DNA of 64,000 nucleotides. Origin: an uncultured Eubacterium sp. (GTDB lineage: Bacteria; Bacillota; Clostridia; Oscillospirales; Acutalibacteraceae). The number at the start of each line of letters is the position of its first letter. Position 1 is the first letter of the stretch. Position numbers and translations under genes: made by a program. The notes under the pieces were generated by a model, which was not told the origin of the DNA, ran no database searches, and worked only from the letters and a program-made list of their open reading frames with translations. The stretch is from contig CAJTZJ010000001.1 of assembly GCA_910583925.1 (NCBI GenBank), positions 1 to 64,000 of the forward strand, given 5' to 3'. This document shows, one piece after another, positions 17,977 through 27,753 of the stretch.

Positions 17977-18296
17977 ATTTAGAGAAATATTTTGAAAAGT
18001 CGGATTTAATTCCTGCAATTATTCAGGAGGCGGGTACCGGTGAGGTACTTATGCTTGCATATATGAACAAAGAATCAATGCAGAAAACGCTTGAAACAGG
18101 CTATACATGGTTCTGGTCAAGGAGCAGACAGGAGCTTTGGAATAAAGGTGCAACAAGCGGTCATCTTCAGAAAATTGTTTCCATTCACGGCGATTGTGAT
18201 GATGATACCTTGCTTATTAAAGTTATTCAAACAGGGGCAGCCTGTCATACAGGCAATCATAGCTGCTTCTTTAATGAAATAAAATGCGAAAATTAA
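17973..18296 (+). CDS. hisI: Phosphoribosyl-AMP cyclohydrolase
   Basis: A 107-residue zinc/magnesium enzyme that opens the purine ring of PR-AMP. Metal motifs are HGDCDDDTLLIKV and the paired cysteines in GAACHTGNHSCF; WFWSRSRQELWNKGATSGH is the family core. ATG 17973 overlaps the hisA stop (ATGA), with GAGGTG 8 bases upstream. A GTG at 17964 is in frame but falls within that site. In many bacteria HisI is fused to HisE; here they are separate. Confidence 0.95.
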   Translation: MNLEKYFEKSDLIPAIIQEAGTGEVLMLAYMNKESMQKTLETGYTWFWSRSRQELWNKGATSGHLQKIVSIHGDCDDDTLLIKVIQTGAACHTGNHSCFFNEIKCEN

Positions 18297-18310
18297 GGAG
18301 AAATTTTCTG

Positions 18311-18634
18311 ATGGATTTAATTAAAAATGAATATCAAGTAATTATAGAAAGAAAAAGTGAAAAGGCTGAGGGTTCTTACACGGCTTACCTTTTTGAGCAG
18401 GGAATTGATAAAATTCTTAAAAAGGTTGGCGAGGAATGTACCGAAATGGTTATCGCAGCAAAAAATAATGATAAGGAAGAAACGGTTTATGAAGTAACGG
18501 ATTTGATTTATCATACCCTTGTTATGATGGCAAATCAGGGTATTACGCCTGAAGATATTGAAGCTGAGCTTGAAAAAAGAGCAGCAAAGCGCGGTAATCT
18601 TAAAAAATTTCATCAGGTGGATAAAAATTCATAA
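18311..18634 (+). CDS. hisE: Phosphoribosyl-ATP pyrophosphatase
   Basis: A 107-residue MazG-fold enzyme removing pyrophosphate from PR-ATP. The core KVGEECTEMVIAAKNNDKEE and EVTDLIYHTLVMM carry the acidic metal ligands. ATG 18311 is 10 bases after AAGGAG. Its stop overlaps the recJ start (TAATG). Last his gene of the operon; recJ and later genes may be read from the same transcript. Confidence 0.95.
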   Translation: MDLIKNEYQVIIERKSEKAEGSYTAYLFEQGIDKILKKVGEECTEMVIAAKNNDKEETVYEVTDLIYHTLVMMANQGITPEDIEAELEKRAAKRGNLKKFHQVDKNS

Positions 18635-20658
18635 TGGCATATAAAAAATGGATAATAGCAGATGCCGATAAAGAAAAAGCATCTGATTTAAGCGAACAAT
18701 TTAATATTGATCCATTTATTGCATTCATGCTTGTTTCAAGGGGGATAGAGAGCAGCGCCGATGTGGCAGACTTTTTAGCCTCCTCTTACGATTTTTCAGA
18801 CCCTTTTCTTCTTTGTGATATGGAAAGGGCTGTTTCTGCTATAGAAGAGGCTGTTGATTACGGAGAAAAAATAACCGTTTTCGGCGATTATGACTGCGAT
18901 GGAGTAACTGCAACCGTTCTTCTTTATACATTTCTAAAGGATATGGGTGCTGATGTTGATTATTATATTCCCTCCCGTCTTAACGAGGGGTATGGAATGA
19001 ATAAGGCGTCTATTGATAAAATCAAGGAAAACGGAACAAAGCTTATCATTACGGTTGATAACGGAATTTCTGCAATTAAAGAGGCGGAATATATCTATTC
19101 CCTCGGTATGCGGCTTGTTGTAACAGATCATCATCAGGTTGGAAATACACTTCCAAGGGCAGAAGCTGTTGTAAATCCGCATAGAGCAGAAAATGAAATT
19201 GATTTTCGCGATTTTTCCGGAGTGGGTGTTGCCTTTAAATTGGCATGTGCAATTTACGGAGATACGGAGGATATGCTTTATCAGTTTGTCGATTTAGTTG
19301 CTCTTGGTACCATATCCGATGTTATGCCTCTTGTCAGCGAAAACAGAGCGTTTGTAAAAGCGGGAATAAAGCTGATTAACGGCAATTCACGAATAGGCAT
19401 TGATGCCTTGAAAAAAGCAGCAGGCGCAGGGAATAAAGAATTAACTGCAACCGATATTGCGTTTACGCTTTGTCCAAGAATTAATGCAACAGGCAGAGTT
19501 GATGATGCCGCAAGAGCAGCAGAGCTTCTGATTTCCGAAAACGAAGAAGATGCCGTTTTCAGAGCAGAACAGATTAATATTGATAATGCGCACAGACAGG
19601 AGCTTGAGCAGAATATTTTTGAAGATGTTAAGCTCAGAATAGCAGAAAATCCGGGTATTTCAAAAAACAGAGTTATCGTTGTCTGCGGTAAAAATTATCA
19701 TATGGGTGTTGTCGGCATTGTTGCGGCGAAGGTGCTTGAGGAATACGGAAAGCCAACAATTATTTTAAGTGAAGAAAACGGTATGGCTATGGGCTCTGCA
19801 AGAAGTATAGATGGCTTTAATATTTATGAAGCAATCGCTTCCTGCTCAGATATGCTGGATCATTTCGGCGGGCATCCGAAGGCAGCAGGCTTGGGGCTTA
19901 ATACAGATGATGTTGATGAATTCCGATGCAGAATAAACGAATATGCCGTTTCGGCATATCCTATTATGCCTGTTCAGTCTATAAATGTTGATTGTAAAAT
20001 TTCTCCTGCCTTTCTTAATGTTGAATTGGTTGATTCCCTTTCCGTTTTGGAGCCGTTCGGCGAGGCAAATCGAAGTGCGGTTTTTGCTTTGATGAATTTA
20101 AGACTTATTTCCGTAACGCCTATGGGGAACGGAAAGCATATCAGGCTCGAATGTGAAAAGAAAGGAAAAAGCCTTAAAATTTCCAAATTCAGATGTACTG
20201 CTGATGAATTTCCGTTTGCAGCAGGTGAATATATAGATGTTGTTGTGAAAGCATCAAAAAATCTTTATAACGGCAGGGAATATCTTTCACTTCAGGCTGC
20301 CGATATTAAACGGCATGGAAATGATGATGATAAATACTTTGCCGAAAAGGAAGAATACGAGCTTTTTGTGTTAAATAAAAATAATTCTGAAAATGTTTAT
20401 CCAGATAGAGAGGACTGCTCGGTTATTTATAAGTTTTTAAGGCAGAAAAAAGGCTGGCGTTATGGCTTTGATGAGCTTTATTTTGCTTTGAATTCTGTTA
20501 CATACGGAAAATTGAAATTTGCTCTTGAAGCATTTTTAGAATGCGGTCTTATTGAATATAATGAAAATGATATTCACATTTGCAATGTAAGTGCAAAGGT
20601 TGATTTGATGAATACACCTGTTATAAAAAAACTGAAAGGAAGATTGGGCCTTGAGTGA
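18634..20658 (+). CDS. recJ: Single-stranded-DNA-specific exonuclease RecJ
   Basis: A 674-residue DHH-family 5'-3' exonuclease for recombination and mismatch repair. DHH motifs are seen as FGDYDCDGVTAT, TVDNG, VTDHHQ and the DHHA1 region with SARSIDGFNIYEAI and FGGHPKAAGL. The C-terminal extension after the OB fold (about residues 560-674) contains a winged-helix-like stretch, as in Firmicute RecJ. Placed before relA, a common neighbourhood. Confidence 0.94.
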   Translation: MAYKKWIIADADKEKASDLSEQFNIDPFIAFMLVSRGIESSADVADFLASSYDFSDPFLLCDMERAVSAIEEAVDYGEKITVFGDYDCDGVTATVLLYTFLKDMGADVDYYIPSRLNEGYGMNKASIDKIKENGTKLIITVDNGISAIKEAEYIYSLGMRLVVTDHHQVGNTLPRAEAVVNPHRAENEIDFRDFSGVGVAFKLACAIYGDTEDMLYQFVDLVALGTISDVMPLVSENRAFVKAGIKLINGNSRIGIDALKKAAGAGNKELTATDIAFTLCPRINATGRVDDAARAAELLISENEEDAVFRAEQINIDNAHRQELEQNIFEDVKLRIAENPGISKNRVIVVCGKNYHMGVVGIVAAKVLEEYGKPTIILSEENGMAMGSARSIDGFNIYEAIASCSDMLDHFGGHPKAAGLGLNTDDVDEFRCRINEYAVSAYPIMPVQSINVDCKISPAFLNVELVDSLSVLEPFGEANRSAVFALMNLRLISVTPMGNGKHIRLECEKKGKSLKISKFRCTADEFPFAAGEYIDVVVKASKNLYNGREYLSLQAADIKRHGNDDDKYFAEKEEYELFVLNKNNSENVYPDREDCSVIYKFLRQKKGWRYGFDELYFALNSVTYGKLKFALEAFLECGLIEYNENDIHICNVSAKVDLMNTPVIKKLKGRLGLE

Positions 20659-22840
20659 ATATAACGATGGCTTTGAAGCTTTTTTTGAAGAAGTAAAAAA
20701 GTATCCTCAATATAATATTGAAAAAATTAAAGATGCCTATGAGCTGGCAAATCATGCACATGCAGGTCAGAAAAGGCGGTCCGGCGAGCCGTATATTATG
20801 CATCCTGTTGCTGTTGCCGAAATTCTTTTTAGGCTCGGAATGGATAATGAATGTATTATAGGTGCGCTGCTTCATGATGTTGTTGAGGATACGGATTATA
20901 CGCTTTCCTATATCGGAAGCCGCTTTGGAACAGATGTAGAGCTTCTTGTTGACGGTGTTACAAAGCTTGGACAGATTCCGCTTTCAACAAGGGAAGAGGT
21001 TCAGGCTGAAAATATCCGCAAAATGTTTATGGCAATGAACAAGGATGTACGCGTTATTATTATCAAGCTTGCAGACAGGCTTCATAATATGCGAACGCTT
21101 CAGCATATGCCTGAATATAAGCAGCGTGAAAAAAGCCTTGAAACGCTTGAGATTTATGCGCCTATTGCGCATAGGCTCGGTATCCGTGCGATTAAGGAGG
21201 AGCTTGAGGATGCAGCAGTAAAATATCTGGATCCTATTGCATACAGAGAAATTGAAAACTCTCTTTCCATGAAGCAGGAAGAGGGAGAAAACTTCTTAAA
21301 TGATATTAAAACGCAGATAAGTGACAGGATTACTCCCATAATTGATAATGCAAGCATAACATCAAGGGTAAAATCTGTTCATGGCATTTTCAGAAAGGTT
21401 TATATAAAGGGCAAATCCTTTGAAGAAATTTATGATATCTACGCCGTAAGAATTATTGTTAATTCCATGATAGATTGCTATAATGTACTTGGTATTGTTC
21501 ATGATATGTTCAAGCCTATCCCGGGACGGTTTAAGGATTATATTTCAACACCGAAGCCGAATATGTATCAGTCGCTTCATACAACCGTGCTTTCTCCCAA
21601 TGGTGTTCCCTTTGAAATTCAGATCAGAACATGGGAAATGCACAGAACGGCAGAATTCGGTATTGCTGCTCATTGGAAGTATAAGCTTGGTAAGGGCGGT
21701 AAAGACAGCCTTGATGCAGGACTTGCATGGATTCATCGCATGCTTGAAACGGGAGAGGAATCTGATACGCCTGAGGATTTGGTTGCAAATATTAAGGGCG
21801 ATTTATCGGTTGAAGAAGTATATGTTTTCACTCCTAAGGGCGATATTAAAAGCCTGCCGACCGGTTCAACCGTTATTGATTTTGCGTATGCTATTCATTC
21901 AGCGGTTGGAAATAAAATGGTTGGTGCTAAGGTAGACGGACGAATTGTTCCTCTTGATTATAAGGTTAAAACAGGTGAAAGAATTGAGATTTTAACTTCA
22001 AATCAGCAGAATAAAGGTCCGAGCAAGGATTGGCTTTCAATTGTTCGTACAGGTGAAGCAAGAAATAAAATACGAACATGGTTTAAAAAGGAACGACGAG
22101 AAGAGAATATTGAAGAGGGTAAGGCTATTGTTGAAAAAGAGCTACGCCGAAACTTTATTCGTTTTTCGGGTGATAAATATAATGATTTCATCGTAAGAAT
22201 AGCCGAGCGTCAGCATTTCAGCGATACGGATGAGTTCTATGCAGCTGTGGGCTATGGCGGAATTCAGTTAAGTCGCCTTATGCCGGGTATTAAAGATGAG
22301 TACAACAGAAACTGGAAAGAAGATAAAGAGCAGGAAAAGCCGGCTGTTACCAATATTATTGATAAGCCAAGAAAAGCATCTTCCTCAAATGGTATAATTG
22401 TTGAGGGAATTGATAACTGTCTTATTAAAATGGCCAACTGCTGTTCTCCTCTTCCCGGCGAGGAAATTATCGGATTTATTACACGGGGTCACGGACTTTC
22501 CGTTCATAAGCGAAACTGTGTAAATGTTCCGCAGGATATAGAGCATTGCCTTGAACCGGAGCGCTGGATAAAAGCCCATTGGGATGAAAACTGTAAAATT
22601 GAAACAAAATCTACGCTTGATGTTTATGCAATAGACAGAGATGGTGTTGTTCTTGATATTACAAGTACATTGATGAATATGCATGTTAAAATTCATTCCA
22701 TCAATGCCCGTCCTATCAATGATGGTAATTGCTTAACAACATTAACTGTTGCAGTAAACAGCAAGGAACATCTTGAAAATATTGCAAGAATTATAAGAAA
22801 AATTGATGGTGTTTATCATCTTGAAAGAAGCGGTGTGTAA
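20651..22840 (+). CDS. relA: Bifunctional (p)ppGpp synthetase/hydrolase
   Basis: A 729-residue Rel protein with an N-terminal HD hydrolase (HPVAVAEIL, HDVVEDTD), synthetase domain (RVKSVHGIFRKVY, GRFKDYISTPKPNMYQSLHT), TGS domain (VYVFTPKGDIKSLPTGSTVIDFAYAIHS), a zinc-finger/CC region (NCCSPLPGEEI) and a C-terminal ACT domain. The RFKD motif is the form found in bifunctional enzymes. It starts with TTG at 20651, overlapping the recJ stop, and dtd follows without a gap, giving the conserved recJ-rel-dtd order. It controls the stringent response. Confidence 0.95.
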   Translation: MSEYNDGFEAFFEEVKKYPQYNIEKIKDAYELANHAHAGQKRRSGEPYIMHPVAVAEILFRLGMDNECIIGALLHDVVEDTDYTLSYIGSRFGTDVELLVDGVTKLGQIPLSTREEVQAENIRKMFMAMNKDVRVIIIKLADRLHNMRTLQHMPEYKQREKSLETLEIYAPIAHRLGIRAIKEELEDAAVKYLDPIAYREIENSLSMKQEEGENFLNDIKTQISDRITPIIDNASITSRVKSVHGIFRKVYIKGKSFEEIYDIYAVRIIVNSMIDCYNVLGIVHDMFKPIPGRFKDYISTPKPNMYQSLHTTVLSPNGVPFEIQIRTWEMHRTAEFGIAAHWKYKLGKGGKDSLDAGLAWIHRMLETGEESDTPEDLVANIKGDLSVEEVYVFTPKGDIKSLPTGSTVIDFAYAIHSAVGNKMVGAKVDGRIVPLDYKVKTGERIEILTSNQQNKGPSKDWLSIVRTGEARNKIRTWFKKERREENIEEGKAIVEKELRRNFIRFSGDKYNDFIVRIAERQHFSDTDEFYAAVGYGGIQLSRLMPGIKDEYNRNWKEDKEQEKPAVTNIIDKPRKASSSNGIIVEGIDNCLIKMANCCSPLPGEEIIGFITRGHGLSVHKRNCVNVPQDIEHCLEPERWIKAHWDENCKIETKSTLDVYAIDRDGVVLDITSTLMNMHVKIHSINARPINDGNCLTTLTVAVNSKEHLENIARIIRKIDGVYHLERSGV

Positions 22841-23293
22841 ATGAAAGCAGTTATTCAGAGAGTGATTCATTCAAATGTTAAAATAGATGGAGAAATTGTC
22901 GGTAAAATCGGAAAGGGCTTTATGATTCTTCTTGGTGTTATGCAGGGCGATACAAAGTCTGATGCCGATAAGCTGATAAAGAAAATCCCGAATCTTCGTA
23001 TTTTTGAGGATGAAAACGGAAAGATGAATTTATCCTGCTTTGATATAAACGGGGAAATGCTTGTTGTTTCTCAGTTTACTCTATGTGCGGATTGTTCACA
23101 CGGAAGAAGACCCAGCTTTATAAACTCCGCTCCGCCTGCCGAAGCAAATATGCTGTATGAATATTTTGTTGAAGAATTAAAAAGGGCAGGCGTGTCAAAG
23201 GTTGAAACAGGTCACTTTGGTGCTGATATGAAAGTGGAGCTTATAAACGATGGTCCTGTAACCATAATTCTGGATAGTGAGGATTTGAAATGA
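22841..23293 (+). CDS. dtd: D-aminoacyl-tRNA deacylase
   Basis: A 150-residue DTD that frees tRNA from D-amino acids and glycine mischarging. The catalytic SQFTLCADCSHGRRPSF and the cis-Pro-containing NDGPVTI motifs are intact. The ATG directly follows the relA stop. It overlaps the next gene by 4 bases. Confidence 0.96.
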   Translation: MKAVIQRVIHSNVKIDGEIVGKIGKGFMILLGVMQGDTKSDADKLIKKIPNLRIFEDENGKMNLSCFDINGEMLVVSQFTLCADCSHGRRPSFINSAPPAEANMLYEYFVEELKRAGVSKVETGHFGADMKVELINDGPVTIILDSEDLK

Positions 23294-23904
23294 TAAATGT
23301 AAAATCAGTTTGCCTTGGAGAGCTTGGAAATAACTGTTATCTTTTAACGGATGTGCAAAGCGGAAAAGCAGCACTTGTTGACTGCACGGATGTATCAGAA
23401 AAAATGCTTTCTTTTGTAGAAAATGCCGATTTGGAATATATACTTTTAACCCATGGTCATTATGATCATATCGGCGGAGTTAAAGAAATGAAAGAACGAT
23501 TTCATGCAAAAGCAGTTATCAGTGCGGCAGATGCTCCTATGCTCTCTTCATCGAAGCTCAGTCTTGCTGCTTTCTGCGGTGGTGTACATAATGATACGAA
23601 TGCAGATATCCTTGTAAAGGAAGGCGATGTTATTCAGCTGGGGGAAACGGAAATAAAGGTTATGGAAACTCCGGGGCATACAAAGGGCGGAGTCTGTTAT
23701 ATTGCAGATAATGCTGTCTTTACAGGGGATACCTTGTTTTTCTGCTCCTGCGGAAGAACGGATTTTCCGGGAGGCTCCTTCGAAGAAATTAAAAATAGTC
23801 TTCATCGTCTTGCCGCCCTTGATAAAAATTATAAGATTTATCCAGGTCACGAAGCGTTTTCAACTCTTGATTTTGAAAAACAAAATAATCCATATATGAG
23901 ATAA
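23290..23904 (+). CDS. MBL-fold hydrolase (glyoxalase II-like, YqgX type)
   Basis: A 204-residue single-domain metallohydrolase with THGHYDHIGG, ETPGHTKGG, FTGDTLF and YPGHE, which supply the binuclear metal site. Such proteins are commonly annotated hydroxyacylglutathione hydrolase, but the true thiol-ester substrate is not known and the glutathione-specific C-terminal domain is missing. Part of the recJ-rel-dtd-MBL-hemZ run. Confidence 0.9.
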   Translation: MINVKSVCLGELGNNCYLLTDVQSGKAALVDCTDVSEKMLSFVENADLEYILLTHGHYDHIGGVKEMKERFHAKAVISAADAPMLSSSKLSLAAFCGGVHNDTNADILVKEGDVIQLGETEIKVMETPGHTKGGVCYIADNAVFTGDTLFFCSCGRTDFPGGSFEEIKNSLHRLAALDKNYKIYPGHEAFSTLDFEKQNNPYMR

Positions 23905-23907
23905 ATT

Positions 23908-25359
23908 ATGATAATACTTGTAAAAAATCATCCGTATCGTTATGATATGGAGAATATAAGCACGATATTTTTTCCTTATGAAAAAATCAGAATATTTGAA
24001 AATGCTTGTAATGAAACAGATCCTGTTACGGTAATAACTGAAATAAAAGATAATATATTAACTGTGGATGCCTTTGTTTATGATAAGCATAAAAAAGAAA
24101 GTGCAGCTGCTGAGAATGAAACCGATTTGCAGAATGCACTTTCTGTGCTTTTATATCATGTTCTTTCCGATATACTTGAAATAAAATATCCTTGGGGGCT
24201 TCTTTACGGTGTCCGCCCTGCAAGAAGAATGCATGCTTTGACGGACAGCCTGTCCGAAATGGAAGCAAAGCGTATTTTCAGGGAAAAATATCTTGTAAAT
24301 CATGATAAAACAGAGCTTACCTCGGCTGTTATGCACAGCGAAAATAAAATTATTGGCTTGTCAGAGTGTAAAAGCTTTTCACTTTACATATCAATCCCCT
24401 TTTGTCCGACAAGATGTTCCTATTGCTCCTTTGTTTCTCATGCTATAGAAAATACGGTAAAGCTTGTTGAGCCATATGTTGATTTGCTTATAAAGGAAAT
24501 TGAAGAAACAGGCAGATATGCCAAATTGCTTAATTTAAAGCTTGAAACTGTTTATTTCGGAGGAGGTACGCCGACAACGCTTTCCGCCAAAAATCTTTCA
24601 AGGCTTTTTGAGGCAATAGAAAAGAATTTTGATTTAAGTACCGTCCGTGAATATACTGTTGAGGCAGGCAGACCTGATACTGTAACAAAGGATAAGCTTC
24701 TGGCTTTAAAAACAGCCGGTGTTTCAAGAATAAGCATTAATCCGCAAACCTTTAATGATGATGTTTTGAGGATAATCGGCAGGCAGCATACTTCTTTTCA
24801 AACGCTTTCAGCATTTGAGCTTGCAAGAAACTGCGGTTTTGATAATATAAATATGGATTTTATTGCAGGACTTCCGAGCGATACGGAAGAATCCTTTGAG
24901 CAAAGTTTATGTAAAGGCATTAAGCTTGACACAGAATCTGTAACGATTCATACGCTCTCGTTGAAAAGCGGTGCATATATGGCAACAAGAGAGTCGGCTT
25001 TTGACAGTTCGCAGAAGCGAATCGTTGCTGCAATGGTTGATTTCAGCAATAAGGCATTAACAAAGCATCAGTATCATCCGTATTATATGTATCGTCAGGG
25101 TAAATCTCTTGGCAATCTCGAAAATGTCGGTTGGTGTAAGAATGGGTATGATTGCCTTTATAATGTTTTTATGATGGATGAAACGCATACTGTTCTTGCT
25201 GTTGGCGCCGGGGCTGTTATTAAGCTTAAGGATCCGAATTCCGGAAAGATAGAACGGGTATATAACTATAAATATCCGTATGAATATATAGATCGTTTTG
25301 ATGAAATTCTTAAACGCAAGCAAAGTATAACCCGTTTTTATACTGAATATAATTTATAA
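23908..25359 (+). CDS. hemZ: Radical SAM coproporphyrinogen dehydrogenase HemZ-like
   Basis: A 483-residue radical SAM protein. The cluster motif is PFCPTRCSYCSF (C-x3-C-x2-C), with GGGTPTTLS, EAGRPDTV and SINPQTFNDDVL typical of the HemN/HemZ group. An N-terminal domain of about 150 residues precedes it, as in HemZ of Bacillus, where it lies next to the rel-dtd region. It may oxidise coproporphyrinogen, but HemN relatives also include heme chaperones (HemW), so substrate assignment is by family only. Confidence 0.88.
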   Translation: MIILVKNHPYRYDMENISTIFFPYEKIRIFENACNETDPVTVITEIKDNILTVDAFVYDKHKKESAAAENETDLQNALSVLLYHVLSDILEIKYPWGLLYGVRPARRMHALTDSLSEMEAKRIFREKYLVNHDKTELTSAVMHSENKIIGLSECKSFSLYISIPFCPTRCSYCSFVSHAIENTVKLVEPYVDLLIKEIEETGRYAKLLNLKLETVYFGGGTPTTLSAKNLSRLFEAIEKNFDLSTVREYTVEAGRPDTVTKDKLLALKTAGVSRISINPQTFNDDVLRIIGRQHTSFQTLSAFELARNCGFDNINMDFIAGLPSDTEESFEQSLCKGIKLDTESVTIHTLSLKSGAYMATRESAFDSSQKRIVAAMVDFSNKALTKHQYHPYYMYRQGKSLGNLENVGWCKNGYDCLYNVFMMDETHTVLAVGAGAVIKLKDPNSGKIERVYNYKYPYEYIDRFDEILKRKQSITRFYTEYNL

Positions 25360-25404
25360 ACGGAATTTCAATTATTAATATAATATAAATTAATACAATT
25401 TGTA

Positions 25405-25433
25405 TTGAATTGCTTTTCAATTAGCAATACAAT
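25405..25433 (+). promoter_or_regulatory. Sigma-A promoter of the orphan coiled-coil gene
   Basis: TTGAAT (25405-25410), 17 bases, TACAAT (25428-25433), followed about 50 bases later by the start codon. The surrounding 80 bases are AT-rich and carry partly complementary ACAATTTG/CAATT stretches. Confidence 0.6.
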
Positions 25434-25485
25434 TAGTTTTATTGATAGGGATTTTGCTCCCAATTCATTTGAAAGGGTTTTAGTT

Positions 25486-25986
25486 ATGGGTAAATTTGAT
25501 AATATAAAAATTTCTAATTTCGATGAATTGTTTTCAAAAACAAAAACAGTTGCCGAAAGCCTTAATAAAAAAGGTGCACAGGCATTTGATATGTCACGAA
25601 AAAGATTGGATTATTTGGATGCCAAGGCGAAGATATCCAAGCTTTATGAAAAATACGGCAGAATTCAGTTTAATGTTTTTGCCGGAGAAGAGATTGATGA
25701 AAATGAGCTGGATATGCTTACGGCTCAGATCATTACCTATCGAGAAAAGCTTGCCGAACTTAAGGCTCAGCTTGATGAGGTGAATGATACTACGGATTTA
25801 AAGCGTGAGGCTGAGGATTTGAAAAAGGAAGTTATTATTGCTTCCAAGGAGGCAAAAGAGGTTATTAAAAAACAGGTTGAGAATGCAAGAAATGCTATAA
25901 ATAGCAAAGTTTCTCAATCCTCAAAGCCGTATGATAATGCTTTTGTAGAAGTTGAGGTTGAGCCTGAAGAGGCAGAAGAGGAATAA
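25486..25986 (+). CDS. Hypothetical acidic coiled-coil protein
   Basis: A 166-residue soluble protein I do not recognise. The N-terminus reads MGKFDNIKISNFDEL; residues about 25-60 and 75-140 are strongly helical with heptad-like patterns (ITYREKLAELKAQLDEV, LKREAEDLKKEV). The tail is highly acidic (VEVEVEPEEAEEE). There is no signal peptide or membrane segment. ATG 25486 follows GAAAGGG; the frame is open upstream but passes through the promoter. It has its own promoter and terminator and lies just before the yab cluster. A scaffold or cell-envelope-associated role is only a guess. Confidence 0.75.
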   Translation: MGKFDNIKISNFDELFSKTKTVAESLNKKGAQAFDMSRKRLDYLDAKAKISKLYEKYGRIQFNVFAGEEIDENELDMLTAQIITYREKLAELKAQLDEVNDTTDLKREAEDLKKEVIIASKEAKEVIKKQVENARNAINSKVSQSSKPYDNAFVEVEVEPEEAEEE

Positions 25987-26013
25987 ATATATAAGGAATT
26001 TAAAAAAGATTTC

Positions 26014-26049
26014 AAGGCAGTGCAAATTCGTTTTGGCACTGCCTTTTTT
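26014..26049 (+). terminator. Rho-independent terminator
   Basis: A 10-bp perfect stem (26014-26023 with 26036-26045) and a T run, ending the coiled-coil gene. The next gene starts only 12 bases beyond. Confidence 0.9.
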
Positions 26050-26060
26050 GTGGTGATTTT

Positions 26061-27749
26061 TTGAATAATACAAAGCAAAAATATATAAATTCTGCATTGC
26101 TGCTGCTTCTTTCTTCAATTCTTGTTAAAGCAATCAGCGCAGTTTATAAAATTCCTTTAACAGCTTATATCGGAGCAACAGGCAGGGGATATTTCAATAT
26201 TGCTTATAATCTTTATATGCCCGTTCATGCTCTCATTATGGGAGCTTTTCCTATTGCTGTAACGCATCTGGTAAGTAAGTACAATGAAAAAGGGAACAGA
26301 GCCAAAATATATTCCTTGAAAAAAGCCTCCGGTATCCTGTTTTTTATGGCAGGTTTAATAGGTTTTGCTTTTATGGGCTTTTTTGCAAAGCCGTATGCGG
26401 AATTGATCTCATCTTCTCCCAAAAGTATCTATACGATTTATATGTTGGCGCCGTCTGTTCTTTTCTGTTCTATGGAAGCATCAAAACGGTCGTTTGCCGA
26501 GGGATATATGAATATGGTGCCTACTTCTGTCAGCCAGATTATTGAAGCTGTATTCAAGCTGGTTTTCGGTCTGCTTTTTGCAAGATATGCAATGTCTTAT
26601 CTTTATCAGATGTATTTAGACAGCAGTTCGGTTTTCGGAGTAATCTGCGAAAATGAAGAAGCAGCATTGTCTGCCATTTATCCATTTACTGCTGCTGCGG
26701 CGATGGCGGGAGCAACTCTTGGCTCGTTTTTCAGTCTTATATATGTTTCCGTCTACAATTCGGTTAAATATAATTCCAGAATTCTCAATAAACAATATAA
26801 GACCTCAGAAAGCTTTAAAGAAATTATTTCCTTTTCTGCTCCTATAATTATTTCAACTATTATTCAAAGTGTTTCAACATTTCTTGATAATTCATCTGTT
26901 CAGTATTGTCTTTCGCAATGTAATTTTGATAAGCTGAAGGAAGCTTATCAAAGCTGCCTGCAACTGACTTCCACTCCGGATGAGGATGTTGTTACATATA
27001 TATTCGGTCTATTTTCTTCTGCTCAGGATTTTAAAAATCTTCTTCCGGGATTAACGATGGCGCTGGGGGTTGCTGCGGTTCCTGCTATATCAGCCGCCTT
27101 CGAATCACATAACAGGGAAAGGCTGTCGCTCCTTTCAAACAGTATCTTTAAGTATACATCTATTCTTGCCTTTGGAGGCGGTTTTTATCTTTCTCTTATT
27201 TCACCGTTTATGCTGAATGTTCTTTACGGCTCAAATAATCCGGATATTGTTATCGGCTGCAGCAGGCTTGTTTATTTTTTTGGTTTTACAATGGTTTTCT
27301 ATTGTCTTTCGGGTGTTTCTGTTTTTGCTGTTCAGGCAATCGGCTGTGCAAAAAAAAGTATTCCGTCCTTTATTATTTCTGCAGCGGTAAGGGTTGGAAT
27401 GAATTATCTTATTGTTTCCGATTACAGATATAATATTTATGGAACAATTGCATCTGGCGCTGCCGGATACCTGGTAATTCTTGTTTCAAACTATCGGATA
27501 TATAAAAAGTATTCTGAGGTTAAGCTTAAATTTTCAGATATTTTTATTAAACCGCTGATATGCTCGGCAACTTCGTTTTTTGCAGCAAATGCCGTGTTGG
27601 GAAGCGTTTTCGGTGATAATGGAGCATTGCTTAATTTTGTTGTTTTAAGTACAGTATATTTGATTTTCTTTACATTTGGTTGCATTTTGACAAAGCTTGT
27701 AACTTTTTCTGAAATCAAATTTATGCAATCAAGTAAAAAAATGGCTTAA
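26061..27749 (+). CDS. MOP-superfamily polysaccharide/lipid flippase (YabM/SpoVB-like)
   Basis: A 562-residue membrane protein with about 14 hydrophobic helices. The N-terminal pattern SALLLLLSSILVKAISAVYKIPLTAYIGATGRGYFNIAYNLY is that of the SpoVB/YabM/MurJ-like branch, which moves lipid-linked wall precursors across the membrane. It starts with TTG at 26061 with GTGGTGAT upstream. In Bacillus, yabM sits directly before yabN (mazG), as here. The exact lipid substrate is not determinable. Confidence 0.85.
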   Translation: MNNTKQKYINSALLLLLSSILVKAISAVYKIPLTAYIGATGRGYFNIAYNLYMPVHALIMGAFPIAVTHLVSKYNEKGNRAKIYSLKKASGILFFMAGLIGFAFMGFFAKPYAELISSSPKSIYTIYMLAPSVLFCSMEASKRSFAEGYMNMVPTSVSQIIEAVFKLVFGLLFARYAMSYLYQMYLDSSSVFGVICENEEAALSAIYPFTAAAAMAGATLGSFFSLIYVSVYNSVKYNSRILNKQYKTSESFKEIISFSAPIIISTIIQSVSTFLDNSSVQYCLSQCNFDKLKEAYQSCLQLTSTPDEDVVTYIFGLFSSAQDFKNLLPGLTMALGVAAVPAISAAFESHNRERLSLLSNSIFKYTSILAFGGGFYLSLISPFMLNVLYGSNNPDIVIGCSRLVYFFGFTMVFYCLSGVSVFAVQAIGCAKKSIPSFIISAAVRVGMNYLIVSDYRYNIYGTIASGAAGYLVILVSNYRIYKKYSEVKLKFSDIFIKPLICSATSFFAANAVLGSVFGDNGALLNFVVLSTVYLIFFTFGCILTKLVTFSEIKFMQSSKKMA

Positions 27750-27753
27750 ATAC

